Assembly: GCA_964517665.1 (NCBI GenBank)
Contig: CAZFCY010000075.1
Coordinates: forward strand, 1-23,364
Direction: 5' to 3'
Length of the DNA: 23,364 nt
Source: Congregicoccus sp964517665
Lineage (GTDB): Bacteria; Verrucomicrobiota; Verrucomicrobiia; Opitutales; Opitutaceae
Shown here: positions 1 to 8,208 of the stretch, piece by piece
How positions within the stretch are numbered: the stretch's first letter is position 1
Layout: each line of letters begins with the position of its first letter
The notes under the pieces: generated by a model
What the model saw: the letters and a program-made list of their open reading frames with translations, nothing else
The model's database searches: none
Told to the model about the DNA's origin: nothing
Program-made: the position numbers and the translations under genes

Positions 1-9
1 GGGGGGCGG

Positions 10-528
10 TCACCAAGTGGAGAGGATTTCGCGGGTGATGGCTTTGCCGAGGCGCGTCATGAGGACGGGCATGTTCTGGTATTCGGCGGCGGTCTGGCCG
101 CTGTCGGCATAGACTTCATCGAAGGCGGGGACGACGCGCTTCTCGAAGAATACTTTCCCGGTTTCGGGGTCGCGAAGGGTGCATTCGGCCGAGAGGGTGA
201 CGCGCCATTTGCGGGCGAGGCCGGTGTCCTCGGCGCGGTCGGCGGAGATCTCGCGCTTGAGGTCCATCAAGGTGATTTCGAGGACGGCGTCGGCATTCTC
301 GTCGTTCGAGATGCGAACCTCGCCGGAGCGATCGAGTTCGCGCCGGATGACCGCGCCGAGGAGCGGCGCGGTCTGGGGCGCGAGCGAGGCGTTCACGGGC
401 GGAGCGACGTAGACGGTGCGAAAGGGCAGCTCCGCGGAGCGCCCGAAACGATAGCCGAGGCAGCCGCTGAGCATGAGCGCCGCGCCCGCGGCGCACGCGA
501 GGAGGGGGAGGACGAGGCGCGGCTTCAT
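10..528 (-). CDS. lptE: LptE-like LPS-assembly lipoprotein
   Basis: Encodes 172 residues. The N-terminus is a lipoprotein signal: a short basic start, a hydrophobic stretch, then the lipobox LSGC with Cys23 as the predicted lipidation site. The following text (GYRFGRSAELPFRTVYVAPPVN, read in two halves around the RS pair) and the small mixed alpha/beta remainder resemble the LptE family. In that family the protein plugs the LptD translocon that delivers lipopolysaccharide to the outer leaflet. The ATG at 528 shares one base with the TGA of the upstream bamD-like gene; a GTG three bases earlier is an alternative start. This tight coupling suggests co-translation with bamD. The family call rests on the lipobox, size and context, since LptE proteins diverge strongly; a generic outer-membrane lipoprotein is the alternative. 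Confidence 0.75.
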   Translation of the reverse strand: MKPRLVLPLLACAAGAALMLSGCLGYRFGRSAELPFRTVYVAPPVNASLAPQTAPLLGAVIRRELDRSGEVRISNDENADAVLEITLMDLKREISADRAEDTGLARKWRVTLSAECTLRDPETGKVFFEKRVVPAFDEVYADSGQTAAEYQNMPVLMTRLGKAITREILSTW

Positions 529-1721
529 CACGGCCGGGCGGTGACGGTCGAGCCGGCTTCGTCGGCGGGTTCCGCTGGAACGGGCGGGGGTTGGACCACC
601 TCGATGCGGCCCGGGCCGGCGCGGCGGGATCCACCGAAGATGCCGAGAAACTTGCCGGGCTCCTCCTGGGCCTGGGCGGCGAGCCTGGCCTCGTACTGGG
701 CTTCGTCGACGTCGACCTGCGCGATTCGCTCGCGCGCGACGCGGGCCGATTCGGAGTTCGGGGCGATGGTGATGGCCTCGTTGTAGAAAACGCGGGCCGC
801 CTGGTAGCGGGCGCGCTTGAGGTAGTAGAAATCGGCGATCTTCAGGCGGCTCTTGGCCAGCATGTCCCGCATCCGGGCGAGGCCGTCTTCCGCCTGGGCG
901 ACTTCGCTGTGCCGGGGGAAGAGGATGAGGAAATCCTCGTAGTAGTTGATCGATTCCTTTGTGGCGGACTGGTCGTAGAGCGGGCCGTCGACCGTCTGCT
1001 CGTGGACCTCGGCCATGCGCAGGTAGCCATCGGGGGCGAGGATGCTGTTCGGGTAGTTCGTGATGAGGCGGTCGAGCGCGTCGATCGCCTCCGCGGTCCG
1101 GTCGGCGCGGGCGTGCGCCTCGGCGATGTTCATCAGCGCGAGCGGGGCATAGTCGCTGTAGGGCGCGTTGAAGATGAGCCGCTCCATGAAGAAGACGCCG
1201 CGGTCCTCGTTGGCGAAACCGGGGAGCATTCCGAACATCATGCGGAGGCGCCGGCCGTTGATGAGTTCGTAGGCGATGCGGTATTCCTCGGCGACGAGTT
1301 CGTTGAATTTTCCGTAGCTCGGGTAGGCGCGCACGATCGCGTCGATGGCCTCGAAGGCCTGGATCGGGCGGTTGCGCTGCATCTCGATCTGCGCGGTGCG
1401 GTAGTAGGCGTCCGGCGCGGAGGCGCTGCGGGGGAAGCGCTTGTAAACGCGTTTATAGATCCCGGCGGCGGCGCGAAGCTTGCCTTCTTCCTCGAGCCTC
1501 TGGCCTTTGGAGAAGAGTTCGGCGGCTTCCTGCGCCTCCTCGGGTTTCAGGCCCGCGAAGCCGGCGCCCTTGATGCCGCGGCCGGGCATTTCCCGTTTGG
1601 TGGGAAACACTTCCTGGGCGGGATTGTCCTGCGCCTGCGATTTCACGAGCGGCAGATCCGCGAGCAGCAGGGCCGCGAAGAGCGCGCAAAGGCGGACGGT
1701 TGTCTTCAAGAGGGTAGGCAT
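528..1721 (-). CDS. bamD: BamD-like outer membrane assembly TPR protein
   Basis: Encodes 397 residues from the ATG at 1721; a TTG four codons upstream is possible but less likely. A secretory signal (MPTLLKTTVRLCALFAALLLADLPLV) is followed by TPR-type helical repeats from about residue 65, including a segment typical of BamD/YfiO proteins (GKLRAAAGIYKRVYKRFPRS). Later repeats lie near residues 200-240 and 290-330, and the tail is rich in Pro, Ala and Glu. BamD binds BamA and helps fold beta-barrel proteins into the outer membrane. Unlike classical BamD, no lipobox cysteine follows the signal; the only early Cys lies inside the hydrophobic stretch. The protein is also longer than the proteobacterial form (about 245 residues). 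It directly precedes the LptE-like gene, and both serve outer-membrane biogenesis. It could instead be a general periplasmic TPR protein. Confidence 0.75.
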   Translation of the reverse strand: MPTLLKTTVRLCALFAALLLADLPLVKSQAQDNPAQEVFPTKREMPGRGIKGAGFAGLKPEEAQEAAELFSKGQRLEEEGKLRAAAGIYKRVYKRFPRSASAPDAYYRTAQIEMQRNRPIQAFEAIDAIVRAYPSYGKFNELVAEEYRIAYELINGRRLRMMFGMLPGFANEDRGVFFMERLIFNAPYSDYAPLALMNIAEAHARADRTAEAIDALDRLITNYPNSILAPDGYLRMAEVHEQTVDGPLYDQSATKESINYYEDFLILFPRHSEVAQAEDGLARMRDMLAKSRLKIADFYYLKRARYQAARVFYNEAITIAPNSESARVARERIAQVDVDEAQYEARLAAQAQEEPGKFLGIFGGSRRAGPGRIEVVQPPPVPAEPADEAGSTVTARP

Positions 1722-1785
1722 GACTGAATCCAAAGTGTGGGGCGAACAAGGCGGTGTCCCATCAGGGATGCGAAAGACGCGGGCG

Positions 1786-2793
1786 TCACTTGTTCCCGTG
1801 CCAGCGAACCAGCGCGGCCCCCCAAGTCAATCCGGCGCCAAAGGCGAGCAGGAGGACGAGCTGCCCGGGGCGGAGGCGGCCGCCGCGCGAGGCCTCGTCG
1901 AGCGCGATGGGGATGGAGGCGGCGGAGGTGTTGCCGTAGCGGTCGAGGTTGACGAAGAATTTTTCCATCGGGATCTCGAGGCGGTCCGCGAGGGTGTCGA
2001 GGATCCGGAGATTGGCCTGATGCGGGATGACGATATCGATTTCGCGCGTGAGCACGCCATGCTCGCGCAGGAGATCGCGCGCGATTTCCTCCATGACGAG
2101 GATCGCATGCTTGAAGATCACGCGGCCGTTCATGCGCAGGAAGTGCTGGCCGGTCGAAACGCTGTCGACGGACGCCGGCACGGAGCTGCCTCCGCCGGGC
2201 ATGTAGAGCAGATGCGCGTCCGAGCCATCGGCGCCGGTGCGCACGCCGATCACGCCCGAATCGTGGCTCGGGCCGCGGCCGAGGATGACCGCTCCGGCGC
2301 CGTCGCCGAAGAGGACGCAGGTGGAGCGGTCCTTCCAGTCGATGATGCTGGAGAGCCGCTCGGCGCCGACGAGGAGGATGTGGCGATGCAGGCCGGCCTG
2401 GATCAACGACGTGGCGACCTCGAGGCCGTAGACGAAACCGGAGCACGCCGCCTGGATGTCGAAAGCCGCGCGCTTGGGCAGCCCGAGTTTTTGCTGGATC
2501 AGGCACGCCGTGGAGGGGAACGGCATGTCGGGCGTCATCGTGCAGGCGATCACGGCGTCGATGTCCCGGGGCGCGAGGCCGGCGGCGGCGATCGCGGCGG
2601 CGCAAGCGCGCGCGCCCATCTCCGAGGTGGTCTCATCGTCCTGCGCGATGCGCCGCTCGCGAATCCCGGTGCGGCTGACGATCCATTCGTCGGACGTATC
2701 CACGGTCCGGGACAATTCCTCGTTCGAGACGACGCGCAAGGGCACGCTGGAGCCCGTGCCGAGGATTGTGACCGGATAGCTGGCGGTGCTCAT
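1786..2793 (-). CDS. fabH: Beta-ketoacyl-ACP synthase III (FabH)
   Basis: Encodes 335 residues, the usual FabH length. FabH starts fatty acid synthesis by condensing acetyl-CoA with malonyl-ACP in the cytoplasm. The catalytic triad is complete: Cys117 in QAACSGF, His258 in PHQAN and Asn288 in GNTSAAS. The N-terminal GTGSSVP and the DEWIVSRTGIRERR segments are also typical. The start is the ATG at 2793. It lies directly downstream of plsX in the conserved rpmF-plsX-fabH order, but the 135-bp gap between plsX and fabH is unusually wide because it holds an inverted pair of 7-base repeat arrays. The left array begins at the fabH start codon, so it would form the fabH leader in any transcript from plsX. 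Confidence 0.97.
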   Translation of the reverse strand: MSTASYPVTILGTGSSVPLRVVSNEELSRTVDTSDEWIVSRTGIRERRIAQDDETTSEMGARACAAAIAAAGLAPRDIDAVIACTMTPDMPFPSTACLIQQKLGLPKRAAFDIQAACSGFVYGLEVATSLIQAGLHRHILLVGAERLSSIIDWKDRSTCVLFGDGAGAVILGRGPSHDSGVIGVRTGADGSDAHLLYMPGGGSSVPASVDSVSTGQHFLRMNGRVIFKHAILVMEEIARDLLREHGVLTREIDIVIPHQANLRILDTLADRLEIPMEKFFVNLDRYGNTSAASIPIALDEASRGGRLRPGQLVLLLAFGAGLTWGAALVRWHGNK

Positions 2794-2842
2794 GAATTTG
2801 GAAGTGGCGAGGAGCGGGGGGTGAGTGGCGAGTAGAGGTTAC
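2794..2842 (+). repeat. Degenerate heptamer array, purine-rich arm (fabH leader)
   Basis: Seven consecutive 7-base units can be read from just upstream of the fabH start: GAATTTG, GAAGTGG, CGAGGAG, CGGGGGG, TGAGTGG, CGAGTAG, AGGTTAC. Bases 2807-2830 form an inverted repeat with 2897-2920 in which 22 of 24 positions match, with 66 bases between the arms. Confidence 0.6.
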
Positions 2843-2895
2843 CATGCGGTCGCCGTCTGCAATAAAGATGCCTGAAAATGTGCGCTGGAGCGTGC

Positions 2896-2930
2896 CCGCC
2901 ACTCACTGCCCGCTCCTCGCTTCGTTTCTC
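2896..2930 (-). repeat. Degenerate heptamer array, pyrimidine-rich arm (plsX stop)
   Basis: Five 7-base units read CCGCCAC, TCACTGC, CCGCTCC, TCGCTTC, GTTTCTC. This is the inverted partner of the array at 2794-2842. It begins at the plsX stop codon, whose TGA (2931-2929 on the minus strand) overlaps the last unit. Confidence 0.6.
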
Positions 2931-3978
2931 AAACCGAATGCGCGATCAGATCGTTGGCGCGCGCGATGTCGTGGACGATCCGCTCGTTGAGGTCGCGCGC
3001 GACGATTTCGTGCGCGATGCGGATCGCGTTCATGACCGCCTCCCGGTTGCTCGAGCCGTGCGCCTTGAGGATGTTGCCACGCACGCCGAGCAGCGGCGCG
3101 CCGCCGTACCGTTCGGGGCGGATGCGGTGCTTCAAGGCCTTGAACGCGCCTGCCGCCAGCGCCGCCCCGGCCATGCGCGCGGGGTTCGCCCGCAGCTCGT
3201 CCTTGAGCGTGTCGCTGACAAACTTCGCGAGGGATTCCCACGTCTTCAGGCAGATGTTGCCCACGAATCCATCGCACACGACGACATCGACGGCGTCGTC
3301 GAAAACCTGGAAGCCCTCGATCGGGCCGCGGTAGTTGATCAGGCCGCCGAGGCGCTTGAGCAGCTCGTGCGAGGCGGTGATCAACTCGTTGCCCTTGCCC
3401 TCCTCCGTGCCGATCGTGAGCAGGCCGACCCGCGGCTGCTCGGTCTCGAGGACGATGCGGCAATAGTGCGATCCGAGGATGGCGTTGTGGACGAGGTGCT
3501 CGGGCCGCGCCTCGGGATTCGCGCCGGCGTCGATGAGGACGAAGTGGCCGTTCTTGCGCGGGATGATGCCGGCCAGCGCGGGGCGCTCGATGCCCTCGAG
3601 CGTGCGCAGCCGCAACGTGCCGCAGGCCATCAACGCGCCGGTGTTGCCGCAGCTCACGACCACGCGGGCCTCGCCGGTTTTCACCAGCTCGATCGCGCGC
3701 AGCATGCTGGAGTCCTTTTTCCGCTTCAGCGCCTGAAGCGGCTTGTCGGTCATCTCGATGACCTCGGAGGCGTGCTGGATCGCGACGCCGGGATGGCCGT
3801 CGAGCTTCTGCGCGGTCAGCAGCGGCGCGAGAATCGCCTCGTCGCCGACGAGCGTGATGGGCTCGAGGCGTGGAAACGCCCGCAGGGCCAGGGCAACCGC
3901 CGCGACCATCTCGGCCGGGCCAAGGTCTGATCCCATGGCATCGACAGCAATCCGATAGCCAGAAACCGCAGGCGTCAT
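2929..3978 (-). CDS. plsX: Phosphate acyltransferase PlsX
   Basis: Encodes 349 residues, a normal PlsX length. PlsX converts acyl-ACP to acyl-phosphate, the first step of phosphatidic acid synthesis in the PlsX/PlsY route, at the inner face of the membrane. The N-terminal IAVDAMGSDLGP and the central SCGNTGALMACGT and DAGANPEARPEHL segments are family hallmarks. The start is the ATG at 3978, 49 bases downstream of the rpmF stop, in line with the common rpmF-plsX-fabH operon. The TGA stop runs straight into a 7-base repeat array. The family assignment is secure from the motifs and the gene order. Confidence 0.97.
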   Translation of the reverse strand: MTPAVSGYRIAVDAMGSDLGPAEMVAAVALALRAFPRLEPITLVGDEAILAPLLTAQKLDGHPGVAIQHASEVIEMTDKPLQALKRKKDSSMLRAIELVKTGEARVVVSCGNTGALMACGTLRLRTLEGIERPALAGIIPRKNGHFVLIDAGANPEARPEHLVHNAILGSHYCRIVLETEQPRVGLLTIGTEEGKGNELITASHELLKRLGGLINYRGPIEGFQVFDDAVDVVVCDGFVGNICLKTWESLAKFVSDTLKDELRANPARMAGAALAAGAFKALKHRIRPERYGGAPLLGVRGNILKAHGSSNREAVMNAIRIAHEIVARDLNERIVHDIARANDLIAHSV

Positions 3979-4027
3979 CGTGCCCGATGGGCGACAGGGG
4001 AGACGAGCGGGTCTCGAGAGACCCCGA

Positions 4028-4207
4028 TCAGGCCTCGACGTCGAGGACCTGGCGTCCGCGATACATGCCGGTGTTCGGGTTCACCCGATGCGGACGGCAG
4101 AGGGAACCGTCCATCGGATCGCGCGCGAGTTCGGGCGCCTTGAAGGCATTGGCGGCGCGGCGGTTGGCGCTGCGGCGCTTGGACTGTTTGCGTTTTGGAT
4201 TGGCCAT
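4028..4207 (-). CDS. rpmF: Ribosomal protein bL32
   Basis: Encodes 59 residues beginning MANPKRKQSKRRSANRRA, the standard L32 N-terminus, and ending with the conserved GMYRGRQVLDVEA. L32 is a small protein of the large ribosomal subunit near the peptidyl-transferase region. It lies immediately before plsX, as in many bacteria. Many L32 proteins bind zinc through two Cys pairs; here only Cys37 remains and the other positions carry non-ligand residues (for example PHRVNPNTG), so this is a zinc-independent (C-minus) form. No DUF177/YceD gene is seen upstream, although it often accompanies rpmF. The start ATG at 4207 gives the expected protein exactly. Confidence 0.97.
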   Translation of the reverse strand: MANPKRKQSKRRSANRRAANAFKAPELARDPMDGSLCRPHRVNPNTGMYRGRQVLDVEA

Positions 4208-4354
4208 GATGAAAAGGGATCAATGCCGCAACTGCATGAGCGGCGGTGGTTAAAGTGGAACCGGCGTTGGTAAATTCCCCCATCTTTTCCGTCAAGTCCT
4301 GACAGGAAGAAGTTTCGGCGCCCGGGCCGGATGCCGCCGTTGATGCCGCCGGGT

Positions 4355-5398
4355 TCACCGCAACACGAGCAACACCGCGACCGCCAGCGCCACGCGATAG
4401 ACCGCGAAGACCACCAGTCCGTGGCGCGTGAGGTAGCCGACGAGCCAGCGCACTGAAAGCCCGGCCGCGACCGCCGCCACGAGGCAGCCGAGGAGCAGCG
4501 GTTGCCAGCCGAAGGCGGAGACGACGAGATCCCCGTTTCCCATGGTCTTGTACACTGCCGCGCCCGCCAGCGTCGGCAGGCCGAGGAGAAAACTGAACTC
4601 CGCCGCCCGCGCGGGCCTCAGGCCGGCGATGTAGCCGCCGACGATCGTCATCATCGACCGGCTCATCCCCGGCCACATGGCGAAACATTGCAGCACGCCG
4701 ATGAGCAACGCCTGTCGCGGCGACAGATCGGCCGGCGAGGGGTCGGGCAGGGCGTCTCCCGCCTCCGAGGCTTTGCGGCGTTGCCAGAGGTCGGCGATCA
4801 CCATGATGACCGCGCCGACGAGCAGGGCCGCCGCCACGGTCTTGATCGAGAAGAGGTGGGCGTCGATCAGGTCGTCGAGCAGCAGCCCCAGCACGACCGC
4901 CGGGAAAAACGCGATGAGCAGATTGCGCAACAACCGCAGGCCCTTCGGGTCGCGCCCGAGCAGGCCGGCGAGAATGGAGAGAAGCTGGCGCCAGTAAATC
5001 AAGCCGACGGCCGCGATCGCTCCGGCCTGGATCGCGATCGCGTAGGTGTCCGCCGCGGCCTTCACCGTGAGGCGTTCAGCCGGGTCGTCGGCCGTCGCCT
5101 CCTCCGGGCTCGTTTTCCACAACGGCTCGCCGTCCAGGCCCAGCGCGGCCGCCTCGCGATCGAGGCCGAGGAGATGATTCGTCAACACCAGATGCCCCGT
5201 CGAGGAGACGGGAAGAAACTCCGTCACGCCCTCGACGATCCCGAGCCACACGGCGTGTGCCATCGGCAGCGGCGCGCCTTCGCCCGGGAGGGGCGCGAGA
5301 GGCGGTGGTTGGGGTTCCTTGGCGGCACTCGCGAAGGTCAGCCAGCAGGAGAGGGCACAAAAACCGATCCACTTCCGTATCCTGCCGCGCGACGCCAT
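4355..5398 (-). CDS. uppP: Undecaprenyl-diphosphatase UppP (BacA)
   Basis: Encodes 347 residues. UppP removes a phosphate from undecaprenyl diphosphate in the inner membrane, recycling the lipid carrier for peptidoglycan and O-antigen; it also gives bacitracin tolerance. Both signature blocks are visible: EGVTEFLPVSSTGHL at residues 56-70 and PGMSRSMMT at residues 243-251, with the essential Glu, Ser and Arg residues. Several hydrophobic helices follow each block. The protein is longer than the usual 265-280 residues for two reasons: an N-terminal signal-like extension rich in Pro (residues 1-45), and a hydrophilic insert after the first motif (about residues 80-115). It leads the minus-strand block, with about 150 bases before rpmF, so it may have its own transcript. 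Confidence 0.95.
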   Translation of the reverse strand: MASRGRIRKWIGFCALSCWLTFASAAKEPQPPPLAPLPGEGAPLPMAHAVWLGIVEGVTEFLPVSSTGHLVLTNHLLGLDREAAALGLDGEPLWKTSPEEATADDPAERLTVKAAADTYAIAIQAGAIAAVGLIYWRQLLSILAGLLGRDPKGLRLLRNLLIAFFPAVVLGLLLDDLIDAHLFSIKTVAAALLVGAVIMVIADLWQRRKASEAGDALPDPSPADLSPRQALLIGVLQCFAMWPGMSRSMMTIVGGYIAGLRPARAAEFSFLLGLPTLAGAAVYKTMGNGDLVVSAFGWQPLLLGCLVAAVAAGLSVRWLVGYLTRHGLVVFAVYRVALAVAVLLVLR

Positions 5399-5796
5399 GG
5401 GTGGGCGGTCGTGCTACATCGCTCCGCGCATGTCGAGACAGATGAGCGCCGACACGAAATTGCTGAGGAAACACCATCCCGTTTCGCGCCAGGATACGGA
5501 GGTTGGGTCGAAAATTCGATGACGCATGGCGATCGGCGCGCCCATGGACCTGTTCTGCCCGCAGGTTCGGAGCGCGGCGATTTTGGGGTCACTCTGCTTC
5601 AGGATCCCCGGTTTTGCGCCTCGTTGCGGCTGCTCATTCATGCTTCGCGGCTGAGGACTGAATGTGTCCATTTTTCGTTTTCTTCGCTGCCTTCCGTCCA
5701 CGCTTCCGGGCCTCCGGCGAGAAACCGCCTTGGCGAGCGGCGGAAATCTGTTGAGTTCGTCCCTTGCGCGGGGCGATTGGGCTCCGTTTTCCAACC
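5399..5796. other. Divergent intergenic region uppP / trpD
   Basis: About 400 bases separate the divergent starts of uppP and trpD, so promoters for both should lie here. I could not identify convincing -35/-10 pairs, a riboswitch or a terminator by eye. The only coding candidate is the small basic reading frame at 5634-5798 on the minus strand. The region is less GC-rich than its surroundings, with several A/T runs (for example near 5685-5695). Confidence 0.5.
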
Positions 5797-5798
5797 AT
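5634..5798 (-). CDS. Possible small basic protein (54 aa), uncertain
   Basis: The reading frame encodes 54 residues, very basic, with a lysine/arginine-rich core (EARKRGRKAAKKTKNGH) preceded by ARQGGFSPEA. This is the style of small nucleic-acid-binding or KGG-type proteins. Its ATG lies in a CCATGG palindrome that also contains the trpD start on the other strand, so the two would begin divergently at the same site. Against it: no Shine-Dalgarno sequence is visible, and third-position GC is clearly lower than in neighbouring genes. I do not recognise a family. It may be a chance open frame. Confidence 0.22.
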   Translation of the reverse strand: MVGKRSPIAPRKGRTQQISAARQGGFSPEARKRGRKAAKKTKNGHIQSSAAKHE

Positions 5799-6840
5799 GG
5801 ATCTGAAATCACTGTCCGAAGCAGTCGCCGCCGGCCGGGAACTCGCGCCCGCGGAGGCGGAAGATGTGGCCAGCGCTCTGGCGGATGCCGCCGTGCCGGC
5901 ATCCGGGAAAGAGGCGTTTCTCGAATCGCTTTCGCGCCGCGGCGAAACGCCGGACGAGATCGCCGGCCTCGCGCGGGCCTTTCGCAAGATGGCGCGCGAC
6001 CCCGGGTTGAGCCGGTGGGCGGCAGATGCGATCGACGTCTGCGGCACGGGCGGGGACCGGTCGGGATCGTTCAATATTTCCACCACCGTCTCCTTCGCGC
6101 TCGCGGCCGCCGGCGTGCCGGTTTTCAAGCACGGCAACCGCTCGATCACTTCGCGTTGTGGAAGCGCCGACCTGCTCGAGGCGCTCGGCATCCGGCTCGA
6201 TGCCGACGAGGCGCTGCGGGCGCGCTCGATGGAGGAGCTCAACTTCGTCTTTCTCTTCGCGCCCGCGTTTCATCCCGCGTTCAAGGAGATCGGGCCGGTC
6301 CGGCGCTCGCTCGCCGCGCGCGGAGTGCGCACGGTGTTCAATCTTCTCGGGCCGCTTCTCAACCCCGGCATGCCGGCGCAGCAGATCGTGGGCGTTTTCA
6401 GCGAGTCGGTCGTCGAGCCGGTCGCCCGCGCAATGCACGCGCTCGGCCTTGAAGCCGGGATGGCGGTGAGCTGCGTCGATGGCGATGGCCGCCGCTACGA
6501 CGAGCTGACGACGGCCGGTGAAAACCAGACGGCCGGCTTCGGGCGTCATCGCGAATGGAACGCGCGTTTCCACGCCGGCGACCTCGGTTTCGAGCGGAGC
6601 CCGGGCGCGGATCTGGCCGGCGGCGACCTCGCGGAAAACGTCGCGCTGCTCGATCGCGTGCTGGACGGCACGGCGCCGCGGGGCCTGCTCGACACGATCG
6701 CGCTCAACCTCGCCGCCGCGCTCTTCGCGGCCGGCCGGGTGAGTTCGCTTCAGGAGGGCCTCGAGCCCGCGCGCGAGTTGTTGCTTGGCGGCGCGGTCAA
6801 GGCCTGGTTGCGCAAGGCGCGGGAGTTTTATCGCGCATGA
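5797..6840 (+). CDS. trpD: Anthranilate phosphoribosyltransferase TrpD
   Basis: Encodes 347 residues. TrpD transfers phosphoribose from PRPP to anthranilate in the second step of tryptophan synthesis, in the cytoplasm. The PRPP-binding GTGGD motif is at residues 83-87, followed by SFNISTTVSF and KHGNRSITSRCGSADLLE (111-128), all hallmark segments. The ATG at 5797 is preferred over an in-frame start 33 bases upstream, because it begins the helical N-terminal domain directly. Its TGA overlaps the glmM start by four bases, so the two are very likely cotranscribed. No other trp genes are in the window, so this is a dispersed trp gene. Confidence 0.97.
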   Translation: MDLKSLSEAVAAGRELAPAEAEDVASALADAAVPASGKEAFLESLSRRGETPDEIAGLARAFRKMARDPGLSRWAADAIDVCGTGGDRSGSFNISTTVSFALAAAGVPVFKHGNRSITSRCGSADLLEALGIRLDADEALRARSMEELNFVFLFAPAFHPAFKEIGPVRRSLAARGVRTVFNLLGPLLNPGMPAQQIVGVFSESVVEPVARAMHALGLEAGMAVSCVDGDGRRYDELTTAGENQTAGFGRHREWNARFHAGDLGFERSPGADLAGGDLAENVALLDRVLDGTAPRGLLDTIALNLAAALFAAGRVSSLQEGLEPARELLLGGAVKAWLRKAREFYRA

Positions 6841-8189
6841 GCCGCCAGTTCTTCGGCACGGATGGCGTCCGCGGGGTTTACGGCGGGCCGGTCATGACGG
6901 ATGTGTTCGCCTGGCGCCTCGGCTGCGCCGCGGGCCGGTGGCTGGCAAAACAGGGTGTGCAGTCGGCGGACGTCATCATCGGCCGCGACACGCGCTTCTC
7001 CGGTCCGGCGCTCGAGCGCTCGCTCGCCCTCGGGCTTCAGTCGGCTGGCGCGCGGGTGAGATCGGCCGGCGTGGTCCCGACTCCCGCGGTTTCCCTCGCC
7101 GTCCGGCACTTCGGCGCCGCGCTCGGGGTTGTCGTGACCGCTTCGCACAATCCGGCGGCGGACAACGGGATCAAGTTTTTCAATTCCATCGGGGCCAAGC
7201 TCGATGACGCGATCGAGGCTGAGATCGAAAGCCTGTTGCCTGCCGAGGCCGAGGCGCCGGGCGAGCCGGCATCCGCGCCGTCCGCGATGGAATCGGTCGC
7301 GGCCGAGGGGCTCTATGTCGAGAAACTCGCGGGCGTCCTCGCGCCGAACGCGCTCGCCGGCATGCGCATCGTGCTCGACGCCAGCAACGGCGCCTCCTGC
7401 CGGACGAGCCCGGCGGTCTTGCGCGCGCTCGGCGCGGAGGTGGCCGTGATGTCCGACGCGCCCGATGGCAACAACATCAACGCGGCCTGTGGCAGCCAGC
7501 ATCCCCAGGCGATGCAGGCCAGGGTGGTCGAATTCTGCGCCGCGCTCGGGATCGCGCACGATGGCGACGCGGATCGGCTCGTCCTGTCCGACGAGAACGG
7601 CGAGGTGGCCGACGGCGACGAGATTCTCGCCATCCTCGCCGGCCACGCCCTCGCGACGGGCCGCCTCAACCAGCGCACCCTCGTCGCCACCGTGCAGAGC
7701 AACCTCGGTTTGCGGCGCTTCATGGAGCGTTCCGGCGGCACGCTGGTGCAGACCGCGGTGGGCGACCGCTACGTCACCGAGGCGATGATCAACGGCGGTT
7801 TCAATCTCGGCGGCGAGAGTTCCGGCCACATCATCTGCACGGACATTTCTCCGTGCGGCGACGGTCTCGCGGCCGCGCTTCTCGTGCTTCGCGCGCTGCT
7901 CGCGAGCGGAAAGAAACTCTCGGAGCTGCGCCGGTCTTTCGTGAAATTTCCCCAGGAAACGCGCGCGCTTCGCGTTTCATCCAAGCCGCCGGTCGAGTCG
8001 CTCCCGGCGCTCTCGGCCGCGATTCGCGAGGCGGAGGACGAATTGGGCGCGGATGGCCGCGTCCTGGTTCGCTACTCCGGAACCGAACCGAAGCTGCGGC
8101 TGCTTGTCGAAGGTTCCGTGCCCGAAACGGTGGCCCGCCTGATGAAGCGCCTGGAATCCGCCTTGCGTGAAGACCTGCCGGAAACGTGA
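6837..8189 (+). CDS. glmM: Phosphoglucosamine mutase GlmM
   Basis: Encodes 450 residues, the expected GlmM size. GlmM interconverts glucosamine-6-phosphate and glucosamine-1-phosphate on the way to UDP-N-acetylglucosamine for peptidoglycan and LPS. Hallmarks in order: FGTDGVRG near the start, the phosphoserine loop TASHNPAADNGIK with Ser103, the Mg2+ loop DGDADR (242-247), the sugar loop GESSGH (about residue 330), and the phosphate-binding RYSGTEPKLRL near residue 416. The ATG overlaps the trpD stop (ATGA). The pairing with trpD is not metabolic in an obvious way; it looks like operon packing. A strong GC-rich double palindrome follows 19 bases after the stop. Confidence 0.97.
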   Translation: MSRQFFGTDGVRGVYGGPVMTDVFAWRLGCAAGRWLAKQGVQSADVIIGRDTRFSGPALERSLALGLQSAGARVRSAGVVPTPAVSLAVRHFGAALGVVVTASHNPAADNGIKFFNSIGAKLDDAIEAEIESLLPAEAEAPGEPASAPSAMESVAAEGLYVEKLAGVLAPNALAGMRIVLDASNGASCRTSPAVLRALGAEVAVMSDAPDGNNINAACGSQHPQAMQARVVEFCAALGIAHDGDADRLVLSDENGEVADGDEILAILAGHALATGRLNQRTLVATVQSNLGLRRFMERSGGTLVQTAVGDRYVTEAMINGGFNLGGESSGHIICTDISPCGDGLAAALLVLRALLASGKKLSELRRSFVKFPQETRALRVSSKPPVESLPALSAAIREAEDELGADGRVLVRYSGTEPKLRLLVEGSVPETVARLMKRLESALREDLPET

Positions 8190-8208
8190 AACTGATCCGC
8201 CCGGAAGC

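Noticed and set aside
4261..4354. Terminator between uppP and rpmF
   Set aside because: A weak GTCA/TGAC pairing near 4290-4315 exists, but the stem is short with mismatches and no clean T-run.
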